A stretch of 64,000 bases of DNA from the NCBI RefSeq assembly GCF_900066015.1, contig NZ_LN890655.1:2396726-2460725 (forward strand), written 5' to 3'. The stretch's first letter is position 1. Each line of letters starts with the position of its first letter. Of this stretch, positions 8,374 to 19,035 are shown piece after piece. The translations under genes and the position numbers were made by a program. The stretch is from Candidatus Promineifilum breve (GTDB lineage: Bacteria > Chloroflexota > Anaerolineae > Promineifilales > Promineifilaceae). Under the pieces are notes generated by a model. That model was not told the DNA's origin and made no database searches. It saw only the letters and a program-made list of their open reading frames with translations.

Positions 8374-10563
8374 CTACTTGCGGCGGCGGAAGAGCAACAG
8401 CCCCGCCGCCCCGGCCGCTGCCGCCGCGCCCACGGCCGCCACCGGCCGCCACACGCCCGACCGCCCGGCCTTGACGCCCTTGGACGACACCGGGATGGTC
8501 GCCAGCTTGGCCGCCGATTCGCTCTGCACGCGGGCGAACCTGGCCGCGTCGCGGCGCAATTCGTCGGCCAGCACGCGCTTCTCGGCCACCATCTCGTCGG
8601 TGACGTATTCGTCGTGGGAGCGCAGCCCGGCGATCTGGAAGTCGTGCTTTTTGAACAGGCGGTAGATCTCCTTGACCCGCTCCATGGTGATGTTGCGGCC
8701 GAGGGTGTAATCCTCAAAACGCCCCTCCATCGCCAGCAGCGCCGTCTCAGCCAGACAGGCATAGGCGGTGCCCGGCGGCAGACCGATGTTGTAGCCGAAG
8801 TCGATCTCGCCGGGGATGAGCACTTCGCCGCTCTCGATGACCAGCACGTCGGGCCGCAGCGCCGCTTCCTCTTCGCTGATGTCCGGCGGCCGGGCCACGT
8901 CGCAGATGACCGCGCCGGGCTTGCACTTGGTGATGTCGACGATGCGCTGGCCGAAGGCCGAGGTGGCGGTCACGATCAGATCGCACTGGCTCAGATAGTC
9001 GTCGGCTTTGGTGGCGATGGCGACCCTGGCCCCCGGCGTCTCTTCGTGGATGGTGCGCTTGAGTTCGATCAATCGCTCCGGCTCAATCGACACCAGCACC
9101 ACGTCGTAGATGGCCTGGGCCAGCAGCCGGGCGCAGACGGAGCCGATGGAGCCGGTGGCGCCGATGATCATCACCTTGCCTTTGGTCAGATCGGTGGCCC
9201 CCATCTTGACCACGGCCTGCTTGGCCGCCTCCAGCGTGGCGGCCACGGTCAGGCTGTTGCCGCTGGTGATGGCGATGTCGGCCTCGTGGGCCACGGTGAT
9301 GCCCGCGTCGCCGACGACGCTGGTGAACGCGCCCAGCCCCATGATGCGCGCCCCCTTGCGCTCGGCGATGCGCGCCGCCTTGTTCAGCTTGTCGTAGGTG
9401 AAGCGCTCGCCGCGGGTCATCATCTGGCGCGGCGTGGCCCCCAGCGAAATGAGATGCCCCTCGATGCGCTGGCCGGTGGTGGGCGAGACGCCGCCGGTGA
9501 TGCGCGACAGATACATGGGCGGGATGAGCGCCGAGAACGACTCGACCAGGCCGTCGGGCAGCACTTTCGTCCAGCGGAAGCGCTTGTCGTTGTGGATGAA
9601 CTTGATGCTCAGCGGATGAATGACGAAGGCGAAGCGATTGATGCCCGCCTCGCCCGGTTGCAGATAGCGCACGGCCGGCGTCCAGTCCAGATTAGCCATC
9701 AGGTCGAGGTAGGTGTCCTCGCTCAGCGGCGCGGCCGGGTCGGGGCGCAGCGCGGCCATGATGGCCTCGATGACCGCCGCCGGCCAGCGGCCCAGCTCGC
9801 CGCGGCCGTCCAGGGCGGGCATCATCGTGACGACGATATTGACCCCGCGCGCGCGCAGATCGGCCAGGTCTTCCTCGGTGGCCCATTCGACCACGACCGT
9901 CTTGCGCTTGAGTTCGGCCGGCGCGTGGCGGCGGATGGCGCCGATGTCGCCGGCCAGAATGTCGGCCCACTCGAAGGCCGCGGCGTCGCGCGGCTCGGCC
10001 GGCCCGCCGGGCAGTGGGTAGAGGCGGTCGAAGGCGGCGTCCCTCAATTGATCGAGTGTCGGCCCGGCGGCCTGATCGAGCGTGCCGCGGCTGCCCACCA
10101 GCGGCCACGCCGGCAGGTTGAAGTAGACGATGGGATCGGCGTAGCGCAGATCGGCGGCGCGGCGGCCGAGCGCCCCGGCCAGCCCGTTGTGATTGAGGCC
10201 GGGCACCATGAGCACCCGCTTCTGGGCGAAGATGCCCGGCTGCGCCCGGTCGGCCAGGATGACGCCCCAGCGCTCCAGCCCGGCGCGGATGCCGTTGCCG
10301 TCAACGACCGCCGCCCGTTGCGCCACCGCGGGCAGCGTCGCCCCCAGTTCGTGGGTTCGTTGCGCCCCGCCCAGCTCCAGCGTGGCCGGCATCCCGTCGA
10401 GGGCGATGGCGTCCACCTGGTCGTCATAGGCCTGGATGAGCGCGCGGGCGCGTTCGGCATCGCCGCCACAGCCGGCGCGCTGCACGGATAAATCGTGTCC
10501 CATGAACGAGTACGTGGCGATTTCGCCCCCCTCTCCGGCATGGATGACGAGTATTTTCTTCAT
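8374..10563 (-). CDS. Acyl-ACP-reductase-like dehydrogenase with unknown N-terminal domain and C-terminal membrane tail
   Basis: A 729-residue protein. Residues about 308-690 resemble the predicted amino acid dehydrogenase/long-chain acyl-ACP reductase family. They have [11 protein letters not shown] (311-321), [27 protein letters not shown] (409-419), [10 protein letters not shown] and a Rossmann loop [10 protein letters not shown] (466-475). Residues 1-300 form a separate domain I cannot assign; it opens like a nucleotide-binding strand ([14 protein letters not shown]). The last ~28 residues are a single membrane helix followed by RRRK, so the protein is probably tail-anchored. The gene lies 34 bases upstream of rsmA on the same strand. 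GAGGAG sits at the right distance from ATG 10563. A role in making long-chain aldehydes or lipids is possible but unproven. Confidence 0.7.
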   Translation of the reverse strand: MKKILVIHAGEGGEIATYSFMGHDLSVQRAGCGGDAERARALIQAYDDQVDAIALDGMPATLELGGAQRTHELGATLPAVAQRAAVVDGNGIRAGLERWGVILADRAQPGIFAQKRVLMVPGLNHNGLAGALGRRAADLRYADPIVYFNLPAWPLVGSRGTLDQAAGPTLDQLRDAAFDRLYPLPGGPAEPRDAAAFEWADILAGDIGAIRRHAPAELKRKTVVVEWATEEDLADLRARGVNIVVTMMPALDGRGELGRWPAAVIEAIMAALRPDPAAPLSEDTYLDLMANLDWTPAVRYLQPGEAGINRFAFVIHPLSIKFIHNDKRFRWTKVLPDGLVESFSALIPPMYLSRITGGVSPTTGQRIEGHLISLGATPRQMMTRGERFTYDKLNKAARIAERKGARIMGLGAFTSVVGDAGITVAHEADIAITSGNSLTVAATLEAAKQAVVKMGATDLTKGKVMIIGATGSIGSVCARLLAQAIYDVVLVSIEPERLIELKRTIHEETPGARVAIATKADDYLSQCDLIVTATSAFGQRIVDITKCKPGAVICDVARPPDISEEEAALRPDVLVIESGEVLIPGEIDFGYNIGLPPGTAYACLAETALLAMEGRFEDYTLGRNITMERVKEIYRLFKKHDFQIAGLRSHDEYVTDEMVAEKRVLADELRRDAARFARVQSESAAKLATIPVSSKGVKAGRSGVWRPVAAVGAAAAAGAAGLLLFRRRK

Positions 10564-10606
10564 AACTGACTCCTCACGAGGCTCTTATCCTCAAATGACC
10601 CCATAA

Positions 10607-10622
10607 TGACATTCTAATGTCA
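10607..10622. promoter_or_regulatory. Palindromic candidate operator
   Basis: TGACATT-CT-AATGTCA is a perfect 7-bp inverted repeat five bases upstream of the -35 box at 10628. Additional AATGAC copies lie at about 10594, 10604 and 10638. The placement suggests a regulator of the divergent intergenic region. Confidence 0.45.
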
Positions 10623-10627
10623 CCATA

Positions 10628-10656
10628 TTGACACCGTAATGACACTGTTGTATACT
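10628..10656 (+). promoter_or_regulatory. Promoter TTGACA - 17 bp - TATACT
   Basis: A consensus -35 at 10628-10633 and TATACT at 10651-10656, exactly 17 bases apart, point toward the peptide-binding lipoprotein gene. The leader would be about 195 nt. Confidence 0.7.
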
Positions 10657-10858
10657 GCCGCTACTTGATACCGATGAAATGCCCGCGGCCGGCAGCCTAC
10701 CCGCTGCCCCCGCTGCCATAGCCCTGTAGCCGGCCAATCGCCGGCCCGGCTGGTTGGGAGGTGATGTGTAGCGATCTCTACTTTACCACAAGCAACGCCG
10801 ATTACCCGCCAAACTTTAGTGCAGCAAGCCAAACGTTATGAATGTGAGGAGACACGAA

Positions 10859-12916
10859 ATGTTGAACAGGAAAAAGTTGGGCCTCATGATGGGCCTGTTG
10901 GCTGTCGTCATCCTGGCCCTGGCGGCCTGCCAGCCGCAATCCCAGGTCGTCGAGGTGACCCGTGTGGTCACCGAAACCGTGGTGGGCGAAGGGCAGCCGG
11001 TCGAGGTGACCCGCATCGTCACCGAAGTGCAGGAAGTCGTCGCCACGCCGACGGCCGCCGCCCCGGTCACCGGCGGCCCCGAAGACCCCACCGTCTGGCG
11101 CGAGGTCTCGTTCGGTGAGCCGGACACGCTCGACCCGGCCCTCGGCTATGAGACCACCGGCGGCAACGTCATCCAGAACGTCATGGAGCCGCTGGTCATC
11201 TACGATCACGTCAGCCCGACCGACTTTGTGCCGGCGCTGGCGCTGGAAGTGCCCACCCAGGACAACGGCGGCATCTCCGAGGACGGCCTGACCTACACCT
11301 TCCAGATTCGCGAAGGCGTCACCTTCCATGCCGGCGGCACGCTGGAACCCCACGACGTGGCCTACACCTTCCAGCGCGGCCTGCTGCAAAGCGATCCCAA
11401 CGGCCCACAATGGCTGCTGTTGGAGCCCCTCATGGGCATCACCTCCGGCGACATCAATGAGAGCATCGACGCCGAAGGGCTGCTGGCCGGCGACCCGGCG
11501 GCGGTGCAGGCCGCCGACCCGACCCAACTGGCCGGCATCTGCGAGGCGGTCAAGGCGGCCATCGTGGCCGACGACGCCGCCGGCACCGTCACCTTCAATC
11601 TGGCCGTGCCCTGGGGGCCGTTCCTGGCGACCATCAGCCAGACCTGGGGCATGATCCTCGACCAGGAGTGGGCCGTGGAGCAGGGGGCCTGGGACGGCGA
11701 CTGTGCCACCTGGCAGAACTGGTATGCCCCCGGCGCGGAGAATTCCGAACTGACCAACATCATCAACGGCACCGGCCCCTACAAGCTCGACCATTGGACG
11801 CCCGGCGAGGAATTCGTCCTGGCCGCCTACGAAGGGTATTGGCGCACCGAGGAGACGCCCAAGTGGGAGGGCGGCCCGTTTGGCCCGGCGGCGCTCAAGA
11901 CGGTCATCTATTCCATCGTTGACGAGTGGGGCACGCGCTTCTCGATGATGCAGGCCGGCGATGCCGAATTTGCCCAGGTGAACCCGGAGCACGAGATTCA
12001 GATGGACCCGATGGTGGGCGAGATCTGCGACGCCCAGACCGGCGCCTGCGAGCCGAACCCGGAGAACCCCGAGGGCCTCTTCCGCAAGTACGTCAACCGG
12101 CCGGGCGTGAACCGCACCGACATCTTCCCGACGTTCATCATCGCCGATGGATCGCCCTACGTCGGCAGCGGCCAACTGGACGGCAACGGCATCCCGCTCG
12201 ATTTCTTCAACGACCTCAACGTGCGCCAGGCGCTGGCGACCTGCTTCAACTACGGCGTCTACAATGATGAAGTGCTGCTGGGTCAGGGTGTGCGCAACAA
12301 CGGCCCAATCATCAGCGGGATGTTGGGCTACAACCCCGATGGGGCGATGTACGACTACGATCCCGCGGCCTGCGCTGCCCATCTGGAAGCGGCCTGGGAC
12401 GGCGCGCTGCCGGAGACCGGCTTCCGCTTCCAGATCGCCTTCAACACCGGCAACACCACCCGCCAGACCATCGGCGAAATCCTGCAAGGCGAGTTCGCGG
12501 CGCTCAACCCGCTGTACCAGATCGAGACGCTGGGCTTGCCCTGGCCGACGTTCCTGGCCGCCCAGCGCGCCTCGCAACTGCCGGTGGCCGTCAACGGCTG
12601 GCAGGAAGACATCCACGACCCGCACAACTGGGTGCAGCCCTATCTCGTCGGCACCTATGGCGCGCGCCAGAACATCCCGGCCGAGTTGATGGATCAATAT
12701 CGTGAACTGGTCAACGCCGGCGTGCTGGCCTCCGACCCGGCCGAGCGCGAGCAGATCTACTTCGACCTGCAAGCGTTGTTCCATGAGACCCTGCCGCAGG
12801 TCATCCTGTTGCAGCGTGATGCGCCCTGGTATACCCAGCGCTGGGTCAACGGTTATTACTATCGCGTCGGCATGTTCGGCCGCGATTACTACGCTATGTC
12901 GTTAGCTGCGGAGTGA
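10859..12916 (+). CDS. Peptide ABC transporter substrate-binding lipoprotein 1
   Basis: A 685-residue family 5 solute-binding protein (OppA/DppA type). The N-terminal signal peptide ends in LALAAC with lipidated Cys24. It is followed by a Val-Thr-rich linker (VVEVTRVVTETV) that spaces the binding domain from the membrane. TLDPALGYETTGGNV and the EDGLTYTFQIREGVTFH block are family hallmarks. The ATG at 10859 has GAGGAG seven bases upstream; a second in-frame ATG at 10838 would not give a clean signal peptide. The gene is monocistronic by structure: a strong terminator follows. It is a paralogue of the protein at 15646. The ligand is probably an oligo- or dipeptide. Confidence 0.92.
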   Translation: MLNRKKLGLMMGLLAVVILALAACQPQSQVVEVTRVVTETVVGEGQPVEVTRIVTEVQEVVATPTAAAPVTGGPEDPTVWREVSFGEPDTLDPALGYETTGGNVIQNVMEPLVIYDHVSPTDFVPALALEVPTQDNGGISEDGLTYTFQIREGVTFHAGGTLEPHDVAYTFQRGLLQSDPNGPQWLLLEPLMGITSGDINESIDAEGLLAGDPAAVQAADPTQLAGICEAVKAAIVADDAAGTVTFNLAVPWGPFLATISQTWGMILDQEWAVEQGAWDGDCATWQNWYAPGAENSELTNIINGTGPYKLDHWTPGEEFVLAAYEGYWRTEETPKWEGGPFGPAALKTVIYSIVDEWGTRFSMMQAGDAEFAQVNPEHEIQMDPMVGEICDAQTGACEPNPENPEGLFRKYVNRPGVNRTDIFPTFIIADGSPYVGSGQLDGNGIPLDFFNDLNVRQALATCFNYGVYNDEVLLGQGVRNNGPIISGMLGYNPDGAMYDYDPAACAAHLEAAWDGALPETGFRFQIAFNTGNTTRQTIGEILQGEFAALNPLYQIETLGLPWPTFLAAQRASQLPVAVNGWQEDIHDPHNWVQPYLVGTYGARQNIPAELMDQYRELVNAGVLASDPAEREQIYFDLQALFHETLPQVILLQRDAPWYTQRWVNGYYYRVGMFGRDYYAMSLAAE

Positions 12917-12987
12917 TGCGTTGGTTCCTCCTCTTCCGATGGTGACCGCGACCTGACCTAAACTAGTAGGGACGCCGTCGCCGAATC

Positions 12988-13022
12988 CCCCTCGCCTGCC
13001 AGCACAGGCGAGGGGAATTTTT
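12988..13022 (+). terminator. Intrinsic terminator after the first binding-protein gene
   Basis: CCCCTCGCCTG (12988-12998) pairs perfectly with CAGGCGAGGGG (13005-13015), followed by AATTTTT. It isolates the binding-protein transcript from the ATPase genes. Confidence 0.88.
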
Positions 13023-13046
13023 AATAGCAACTCATTTGCCACCAAC

Positions 13047-13075
13047 TTGTCACTTGTTGACAGGCATGTTATACT
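13047..13075 (+). promoter_or_regulatory. Promoter TTGTCA - 17 bp - TATACT before oppD
   Basis: The -35 is at 13047-13052 and the -10 at 13070-13075. It lies between the terminator at 12988-13022 and the oppD-like gene at 13293. The remaining ~215 bases before the gene show no further element I can name. Confidence 0.6.
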
Positions 13076-13292
13076 TTGTTGGTCACAACCGTTACCTTCA
13101 GGCCATCATTCGACTGTGTGTGTGAAGACGTTTACAAAAGTCCGGCCGCCAATTGTTTGCATTACGAGGTTTTGAGTTATATTTAGCGTTCTCTCATATT
13201 GTAGCATGGAGCGATCGTACAGATACTCAACCTTGGTATGCGGAGGAAGCGGTTATGACTCCTGAACTTTTCAAACGCACGTGGGGGGACCG

Positions 13293-14363
13293 ATGGCAAA
13301 ACTACTAGAAATTGACAACCTGACGACCCGCTTTTATACGGAGGATGGCGTTGTCCACGCCGTCAACGGTATCACCTTCGACCTGGATGAGGGCGAATCG
13401 ATGGCGATTGTCGGCGAGAGCGGCTCCGGCAAGTCCGTCTCCATGAAGTCGATCATGGGCATCATCCCTAGCCCGCCCGGGCGTATCGAAGACGGCCGGG
13501 TGATGTTCAACGAACGCGACCTGCTCAAGCTCTCCAACGACGAGATGCGCCGGGTGCGCGGCCGGGAAATGGCGATGATTTTCCAGGACCCGATGACCTC
13601 GCTCAACCCCGTGCTGACCGTTGGGATGCAGCTGACCGAGGCGCTGGTGATGCACCTGGGTATGAAGCAAGAGCAAGCCGACGAGCGCGCCGCCGAACTA
13701 CTGACCCTGGTGGGCGTGGGCAATCCCGCCGACCGGCTGAAGGATTACCCCCATCAATTCTCCGGCGGCCAGCGGCAGCGCATCGGCATCGCCATGGCCC
13801 TCTCCTGTAACCCCTCGCTCCTCATCGCCGACGAACCCACCACCGCCCTCGACGTGACCATCCAGGCCCAGATCGTCGACCTGGTGCTGCGCCTGAAGCA
13901 GCAGTTGGGTATGGCCATCATCTGGATCACCCACGACCTGGGCGTCATCGCCGGCATGGTGGACAAGATCATCGTCATGTACGCCGGCTTCATCGTCGAG
14001 AACGCGCCCGTGCGCGGCCTCTATAAGCAGACCGCCCACCCCTATACCGTCGGCCTGCTCGAGTCGCTGCCCAAGGTCGACGCCCGGCGCAAGGAGCGAC
14101 TTATTCCGATCAAGGGGCTGCCGCCGGACCTCCTGCGCAAACCCACCCGCTGCCCGTTCGCGCCGCGCTGTCCCTATAATATCGAGCGCTGCTGGGAGGA
14201 AAACCCGCCGCTCATCCCCGTGGCGCCCGACCACTCCTCGGCCTGCTGGCGAGCCGAAGAGGTCTTCAACGGCCTGCGCATCCACGAGCAAGAGCAACTC
14301 GATCTGGAAGCCGTCCACGCGCTGGCCGCGGCCACGCCGGCAGTGGCGGAGGTGCTATCGTGA
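13293..14363 (+). CDS. Peptide ABC transporter ATPase, OppD/DppD type
   Basis: A 356-residue ATPase that powers peptide import. Walker A is VGESGSGKS, the signature [12 protein letters not shown] and Walker [15 protein letters not shown]. The C-terminal oligopeptide-transporter extension has a Cys-rich [15 protein letters not shown], which in this family can bind an Fe-S cluster. The ATG at 13293 follows a G-rich ribosome-binding site. The next gene overlaps by four bases, so the two ATPases form the usual heterodimer. Confidence 0.94.
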   Translation: MAKLLEIDNLTTRFYTEDGVVHAVNGITFDLDEGESMAIVGESGSGKSVSMKSIMGIIPSPPGRIEDGRVMFNERDLLKLSNDEMRRVRGREMAMIFQDPMTSLNPVLTVGMQLTEALVMHLGMKQEQADERAAELLTLVGVGNPADRLKDYPHQFSGGQRQRIGIAMALSCNPSLLIADEPTTALDVTIQAQIVDLVLRLKQQLGMAIIWITHDLGVIAGMVDKIIVMYAGFIVENAPVRGLYKQTAHPYTVGLLESLPKVDARRKERLIPIKGLPPDLLRKPTRCPFAPRCPYNIERCWEENPPLIPVAPDHSSACWRAEEVFNGLRIHEQEQLDLEAVHALAAATPAVAEVLS

Positions 14364-15421
14364 CCGAAACCTACACCACCAACACTGTCCAAACCCAGGC
14401 CATGGCCGCCGCCACCGATCCGAATATCGGCCGTCCCGTCCTGGTTCAGGTCCGCGACCTCAAGAAGTATTTCCCCATTCGCCGCGGCGTCTTTCGCCGC
14501 ACGGTGGGCCACATTCGCGCCGTCGACGGCGTCAGCTTCGACATCTACAAGGGCGAGACGCTGGGCCTGGTGGGCGAGAGCGGCTGCGGCAAATCGACCG
14601 CCGGCCGCACCATCCTGCAACTGGAAGAGCCGACCGAAGGCGTGGTCAAGTTCGCCGACCGCGATCTGACCGAGATGGGCAAAAACGACATCCGCCGCGC
14701 CCGCCGCCACATGCAGATGATCTTCCAGGACCCCTACGCCTCGCTCAACCCGCGCATGACCGTGGGCAACATCATCAGCGAGCCGCTGACCATCCACGGC
14801 ATCGGCGACAGCGCCGGCCGCCGCGAGCGCGTCCAGGAGCTATTGCGCGTCGTCGGTCTCAACCCGTATTTCGTCAACCGCTACCCGCACGAATTCTCCG
14901 GCGGCCAGCGGCAACGCATCGGCGTGGCCCGCGCGCTGGCCACCAACCCGTCGTTCATCGTGGCCGACGAGCCTATCTCGGCCCTCGACGTGTCCATTCA
15001 GGCCCAGGTCGTCAACATGCTCGACGACCTGAAGCAGGAATTGGGCCTGACCTATCTGTTCATTGCCCACGACCTGTCGATGGTGCGCTACATCAGCGAC
15101 CGGGTCGCGGTAATGTATCTCGGCCGCATTGTCGAGCTGAGCGACCGCAACGAGGTCTATGACCATCCGTTGCACCCCTACACCCAGGCGCTGCTGTCGG
15201 CCATTCCCGTGCCCGATCCGGACAAGGAAACGCGGCGGCAGCGGGTTATCCTGGAAGGCGACGTGCCCAGCCCGGCCAACCCGCCCAGCGGCTGTCGCTT
15301 CCACCCGCGCTGCGCCTATGCCACCGACGTGTGCAACCAGGTCGATCCCGAGTTTCGCAATCTGGGGACGGCCGCCGTGCCCCATATGGTGGCCTGTCAT
15401 CACGCGGAGAAATTCCTGTAA
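14360..15421 (+). CDS. Peptide ABC transporter ATPase, OppF/DppF type
   Basis: A 353-residue partner of the preceding ATPase. It has [20 protein letters not shown] (OppF-type opening), Walker [10 protein letters not shown], signature [12 protein letters not shown] and Walker [15 protein letters not shown]. The C-terminal extension has [16 protein letters not shown]. It starts at GTG 14360, overlapping oppD. The end lies next to a long inverted repeat and a second binding-protein gene. Confidence 0.94.
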   Translation: MTETYTTNTVQTQAMAAATDPNIGRPVLVQVRDLKKYFPIRRGVFRRTVGHIRAVDGVSFDIYKGETLGLVGESGCGKSTAGRTILQLEEPTEGVVKFADRDLTEMGKNDIRRARRHMQMIFQDPYASLNPRMTVGNIISEPLTIHGIGDSAGRRERVQELLRVVGLNPYFVNRYPHEFSGGQRQRIGVARALATNPSFIVADEPISALDVSIQAQVVNMLDDLKQELGLTYLFIAHDLSMVRYISDRVAVMYLGRIVELSDRNEVYDHPLHPYTQALLSAIPVPDPDKETRRQRVILEGDVPSPANPPSGCRFHPRCAYATDVCNQVDPEFRNLGTAAVPHMVACHHAEKFL

Positions 15422-15424
15422 ACA

Positions 15425-15520
15425 ATTAGGAATTAGGAGTTAGGAATTAAGAATTAAGAACCCACTGCCCGGCACGAACTTCTTGATTCGTAATTCCTAA
15501 TTCCTAATTCGTAATTAAAT
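15425..15520. repeat. Inverted pair of AATTAGG/AATTCGT-type heptamer arrays
   Basis: Units GAATTAG/GAGTTAG/GAATTAA (15428-15458) face TAATTCC/TAATTCG units (15488-15517) across about 30 bases, so the transcript could fold into a long AT-rich hairpin between the ATPase and binding-protein genes. Confidence 0.85.
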
Positions 15521-15645
15521 TTGAGGAGGTGGTGTTTAAACAGTTGACGTGGATTAAATAGGTTTGACAGGATTTGTGCGTTGCTGGCGCACACATTCGC
15601 TAAATTTTGCGGAATATCCATATGAAGATGGAGGAGACACGAAAC

Positions 15646-17709
15646 ATGCTTACAAAGAATCGCATCGGCCTATTACTGGCCGCCCTGCTGGTTGCGGCGC
15701 TCGCTCTGGTCGCCTGCCAGCCGACAACGCAAGTCGTCGAAGTGACGCGCGTCGTCACCGAGACCGTCACCGAGGAAGGCCAGGAAGTGGTCGTCACTTC
15801 GGTCGTCACCGAGGTTGAGGAAGTCGTGGTCACGGCCACGCCGGAACCGGTCGCGGAAGCCGTCTTCGGCGCCGCCGACCCGGAGACCCTGGTCGTTATG
15901 ACCACCGGCGACATGGACACCGTCGACCCGGCCCTCAACTACGAGACCGCCGGCGGCCAGACCGTCAGCATGGTCTATGAGACCCTGATCTGGTACAACG
16001 GCAAGGACGGCACGACGTTCACCCCCGTGCTGGCCACCGAAGTCCCGTCGCTTGATAACGGCGGCATCTCCGAGGACGGCCTGACCTACACCTTCAACAT
16101 TCGTGAAGGCGTCGTCTTCCACCAGGGCCAGACCCTGGAGCCGAGCGACGTGGCCTATAGCTGGGCGCGCGGCATTCTGCAGAGCGACCCGAACGGCCCG
16201 CAGTGGCTGATGATCGAGCCGATCATGGGCATCGCCGAAGGCGACATCACCTACGCCCTGGATGCCGAAGGGACGCTGGCCGGTGATCCGGCCGCGGTGG
16301 CGGCCCATGACCCGGCGGCGTTGGCCGCGCTGTGCGAGGAAGTGAAGAGCCATCTCGTCGCCGACGACGCGGCCGGCACCTTCACCGTCACCCTGTCGCA
16401 GCCGTGGGGCCCGTTCCTGGCGACCATCACCCAGGGTTGGGGTAGCGTGCTCGACTCCGGTTGGGCCGCCGAACAAGGCGACTGGGACGGCGATTGCGCC
16501 ACCTGGCAGAACTTCTACGCGCCCGGCGCGGAGAACAGCAAGCTGACGGCCGTCATGAACGGCACCAACGGCTACATGCTCGACCACTGGACGCCCGGCG
16601 AAGAGTACGTCCTGACGGCCTTCGATGGCTGGTGGCGTACCGCCGACATGCCGCAGTGGGAAGGCGGCCCGGCCGGCCCGCCCGCGGCCCGCACGGTCAT
16701 CATCCAACTGGTCAACGAGTGGGGCACCCGCTTCGCCGCGCTGCAGGCCGGCGACGCCGCCTGGGTGGCTGTTCCGAGCGAAAACGAGCCGCAGGTCGAC
16801 CCGCTGGTCGGCGAGCTCTGCGACTGGGAGACCGGCGAATGCGTCGCGACCGACAACCCGGACGGACCGCTGCGCAAATTCGCCGACCTGCCCACGGTCA
16901 GCCGTACCTATGACGCCTTCCTGACCTTCCAGGTCGATCCCGCGTCGCAGTACATCGGCAGCGGCCAGTTGGACGGCAACGGCATCCCGCCGGACTTCTT
17001 CAACGACGTCAACGTCCGCAAGGCCATGGCCACTTGCTTCGACTACGAGCTCTTCAACGAGGAAGCGCTGTTGGGCAAGGGCGTCCGCAACAACGGCCCC
17101 ATCATCAAGGGTATGCTCGGCTATCCCGAGGACGGCCCGATGTGGGAGTATGACCCCGAGGCTTGCGCCGGCTATCTGGCCGAGGCTTGGGACGGCGCGC
17201 TGCCGGAGACCGGCTTCCGCTTCCAGGCGGCCTTCAATACCGGCTCCACCACCCGCCAGATCGCGGCTGAGATCTGGCAGGCCGAACTGCAGGCGATCAA
17301 CGAGTTGTATCTGGTGGAAGTCATCGGCCTGCCGTGGCCGACCTTCCTGCGCTCCCGTAGCGCCCACCAGTTGCCCTTCTCCGTTGGTGGCTGGATCGAG
17401 GACATCCACGACCCGCACAACTGGACGCAGCCCTACACCGTCGGCACCTTCGCCGCCCGGCAGGTGCTGCCCGACGATCTGCGGGCCCAGTTCCAGGACC
17501 TGGTGACGCGCGGTGTGTTGGCCCCGACGCCCGAAGAGCGCGCGGAGATCTACGCCGAATTGCAGTTACTCTGGCACGAGACCGTGCCGACCGTCGTCAC
17601 CTTCCAGGAAGAAGGCACGCGCTATGAGCAGCGTTGGGTGAACGGCTGGTACTATCGTATCGGTCAGTTCGGCACCGACTATCGCACCATCTCGCTGACC
17701 GGCCAATAA
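15646..17709 (+). CDS. Peptide ABC transporter substrate-binding lipoprotein 2
   Basis: A 687-residue paralogue of the protein at 10859. It has a signal peptide ending LALVAC (Cys24), a VEVTRVVTETV linker, then TVDPALNYETAGGQ and the same EDGLTYTF block. The two are similar along their whole length, including GNGIPPDFFNDVNVR and IEDIHDPHNW. The ATG at 15646 has GGAGGAG nine bases upstream. It is followed by a 15-bp hairpin and then permease genes, so it is the more likely partner of the permeases at 17963-20188. Confidence 0.92.
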   Translation: MLTKNRIGLLLAALLVAALALVACQPTTQVVEVTRVVTETVTEEGQEVVVTSVVTEVEEVVVTATPEPVAEAVFGAADPETLVVMTTGDMDTVDPALNYETAGGQTVSMVYETLIWYNGKDGTTFTPVLATEVPSLDNGGISEDGLTYTFNIREGVVFHQGQTLEPSDVAYSWARGILQSDPNGPQWLMIEPIMGIAEGDITYALDAEGTLAGDPAAVAAHDPAALAALCEEVKSHLVADDAAGTFTVTLSQPWGPFLATITQGWGSVLDSGWAAEQGDWDGDCATWQNFYAPGAENSKLTAVMNGTNGYMLDHWTPGEEYVLTAFDGWWRTADMPQWEGGPAGPPAARTVIIQLVNEWGTRFAALQAGDAAWVAVPSENEPQVDPLVGELCDWETGECVATDNPDGPLRKFADLPTVSRTYDAFLTFQVDPASQYIGSGQLDGNGIPPDFFNDVNVRKAMATCFDYELFNEEALLGKGVRNNGPIIKGMLGYPEDGPMWEYDPEACAGYLAEAWDGALPETGFRFQAAFNTGSTTRQIAAEIWQAELQAINELYLVEVIGLPWPTFLRSRSAHQLPFSVGGWIEDIHDPHNWTQPYTVGTFAARQVLPDDLRAQFQDLVTRGVLAPTPEERAEIYAELQLLWHETVPTVVTFQEEGTRYEQRWVNGWYYRIGQFGTDYRTISLTGQ

Positions 17710-17760
17710 ACCGGCGGCCGCGGCGCGGGATAGCCCGCCCGCATCTCGTTAACGAATAGA

Positions 17761-17794
17761 TTGGGTGGGGCTTCCACGGGGAAGCCCCACCCAA
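17761..17794 (+). terminator. Strong 15-bp hairpin between binding-protein and permease genes
   Basis: TTGGGTGGGGCTTCC pairs perfectly with GGAAGCCCCACCCAA around an ACGG loop. The following TCTTATCC is a poor U-tract. Partial termination or 3'-end protection would give more binding protein than permease, a common arrangement. Confidence 0.65.
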
Positions 17795-17962
17795 TCTTAT
17801 CCCGGTCAAGGTTGGAGAGTGCGGCTCAGCGCTTTCTCGGTCACGAAAAGCCCTGAGCCGCCCGCTCCAGCGGGTTGAGTAGTCGAAACATGCCGTGCGA
17901 GGAATGGGTGGCGAACCCACCTCCGCGGTGGTGGTCTAAAATTAAAGACGGAGAGTGCCGCC

Positions 17963-19027
17963 ATGACAGCCTATATTATTCGTCGACTCCTGATTTTGCC
18001 GATCATCCTGATCGGCGTCACCATCCTGATTTTCGCCATGCTCAACGTTCTGGGGCCGGTCGAGCGGTCGGCGCTCTACATCAAAGACATCCCCAAAACG
18101 GAGCAGCAATTGGCGGGCGTCATCCAGCGCTATGGGCTGGATGACCCGTTTTTTGTCCAGTATGCCCGCTGGATCATAGGCCACGAAGACCCGGAGACGG
18201 GGCAGCGGGTCGGCGGTTTGCTGCGCGGCGATCTGGGCTATTCGCGCACCGGCCGCGAGCCGGTGGTCGAAGCCCTCATCCGGCGGTTGCCGGCCACCGT
18301 CGAGCTGGCGCTCTGGGCCATGATCCCGGTCATCGGCTTCGGCATCTGGCTGGGGGCCAAGGCGGCGCTCAATCACAACAAGCCGTTCGACCAGTTTGCC
18401 CGGGTGCTGGCCATCCTGGGCTGGTCGTTCCCCACCTTCGTCTTCGCCCTGCTGATGCTGCTCGTCTTCTACGCCCGGCTGGACTGGTTCCAGCCCGGCC
18501 AGTTATCGACCGAGTTCTCGCAGGAAGTCATCAAGCCCGGCTTCACGCAGTACACGCACCTGATGACGGTTGACTCGCTGCTCAATCTGCGCTTCGACAT
18601 CTTCCTGGACTCGCTGCGCCACCTGATTATGCCGGTGACGACGCTGATGGTGGTCGAGGTGGCCCTGCTGCTGAAAATCACCCGTTCATCGATGCTGGAA
18701 GAGATGCGCCAGGATTACGTGACCACGGCTCGCGCCAAGGGGCTGCCGGAGAAGATGGTCGTGAACCGCCATATCCGGCGCAACGCCCTGATCCCGGTCA
18801 TCACCGTCTCCGGCCTGACACTGGCCGGTCTAATGGGCGGGGTGGTCATCACCGAGACGGTCTTCGACTATCCGGGGATCGGCTCGTGGGCCGCGGCGGC
18901 GGCGGTCAGCCTCGACGTCTTGTCGATGCTCGGCTATGCCCTCTTCACCGCCGTGCTGCTGGTGATCGCCAATCTGATCGTCGATGTGCTGTATGCTGTC
19001 CTCGACCCCCGGGTGCGGCTTAGCTAA
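17963..19027 (+). CDS. Peptide ABC transporter permease, OppB/DppB type
   Basis: A 354-residue inner-membrane permease with about six membrane helices. It has the N-terminal MTAYIIRRLLILPIILIG typical of OppB proteins. The EAA loop DYVTTARAKGLPEKMVVNRH contacts the ATPases. There is an extended periplasmic segment (about 40-100), as usual. GGAGAG lies eight bases before the ATG. It pairs with the permease at 19133. Confidence 0.93.
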   Translation: MTAYIIRRLLILPIILIGVTILIFAMLNVLGPVERSALYIKDIPKTEQQLAGVIQRYGLDDPFFVQYARWIIGHEDPETGQRVGGLLRGDLGYSRTGREPVVEALIRRLPATVELALWAMIPVIGFGIWLGAKAALNHNKPFDQFARVLAILGWSFPTFVFALLMLLVFYARLDWFQPGQLSTEFSQEVIKPGFTQYTHLMTVDSLLNLRFDIFLDSLRHLIMPVTTLMVVEVALLLKITRSSMLEEMRQDYVTTARAKGLPEKMVVNRHIRRNALIPVITVSGLTLAGLMGGVVITETVFDYPGIGSWAAAAAVSLDVLSMLGYALFTAVLLVIANLIVDVLYAVLDPRVRLS

Positions 19028-19035
19028 AGATTGAA

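Noticed and set aside
8614..10491. 625-codon open frame opposite the reductase-like gene
   Set aside because: Composition (Gly-Arg-Gln-Asp-rich) and lack of motifs mark it as an antisense shadow of a real high-GC gene.
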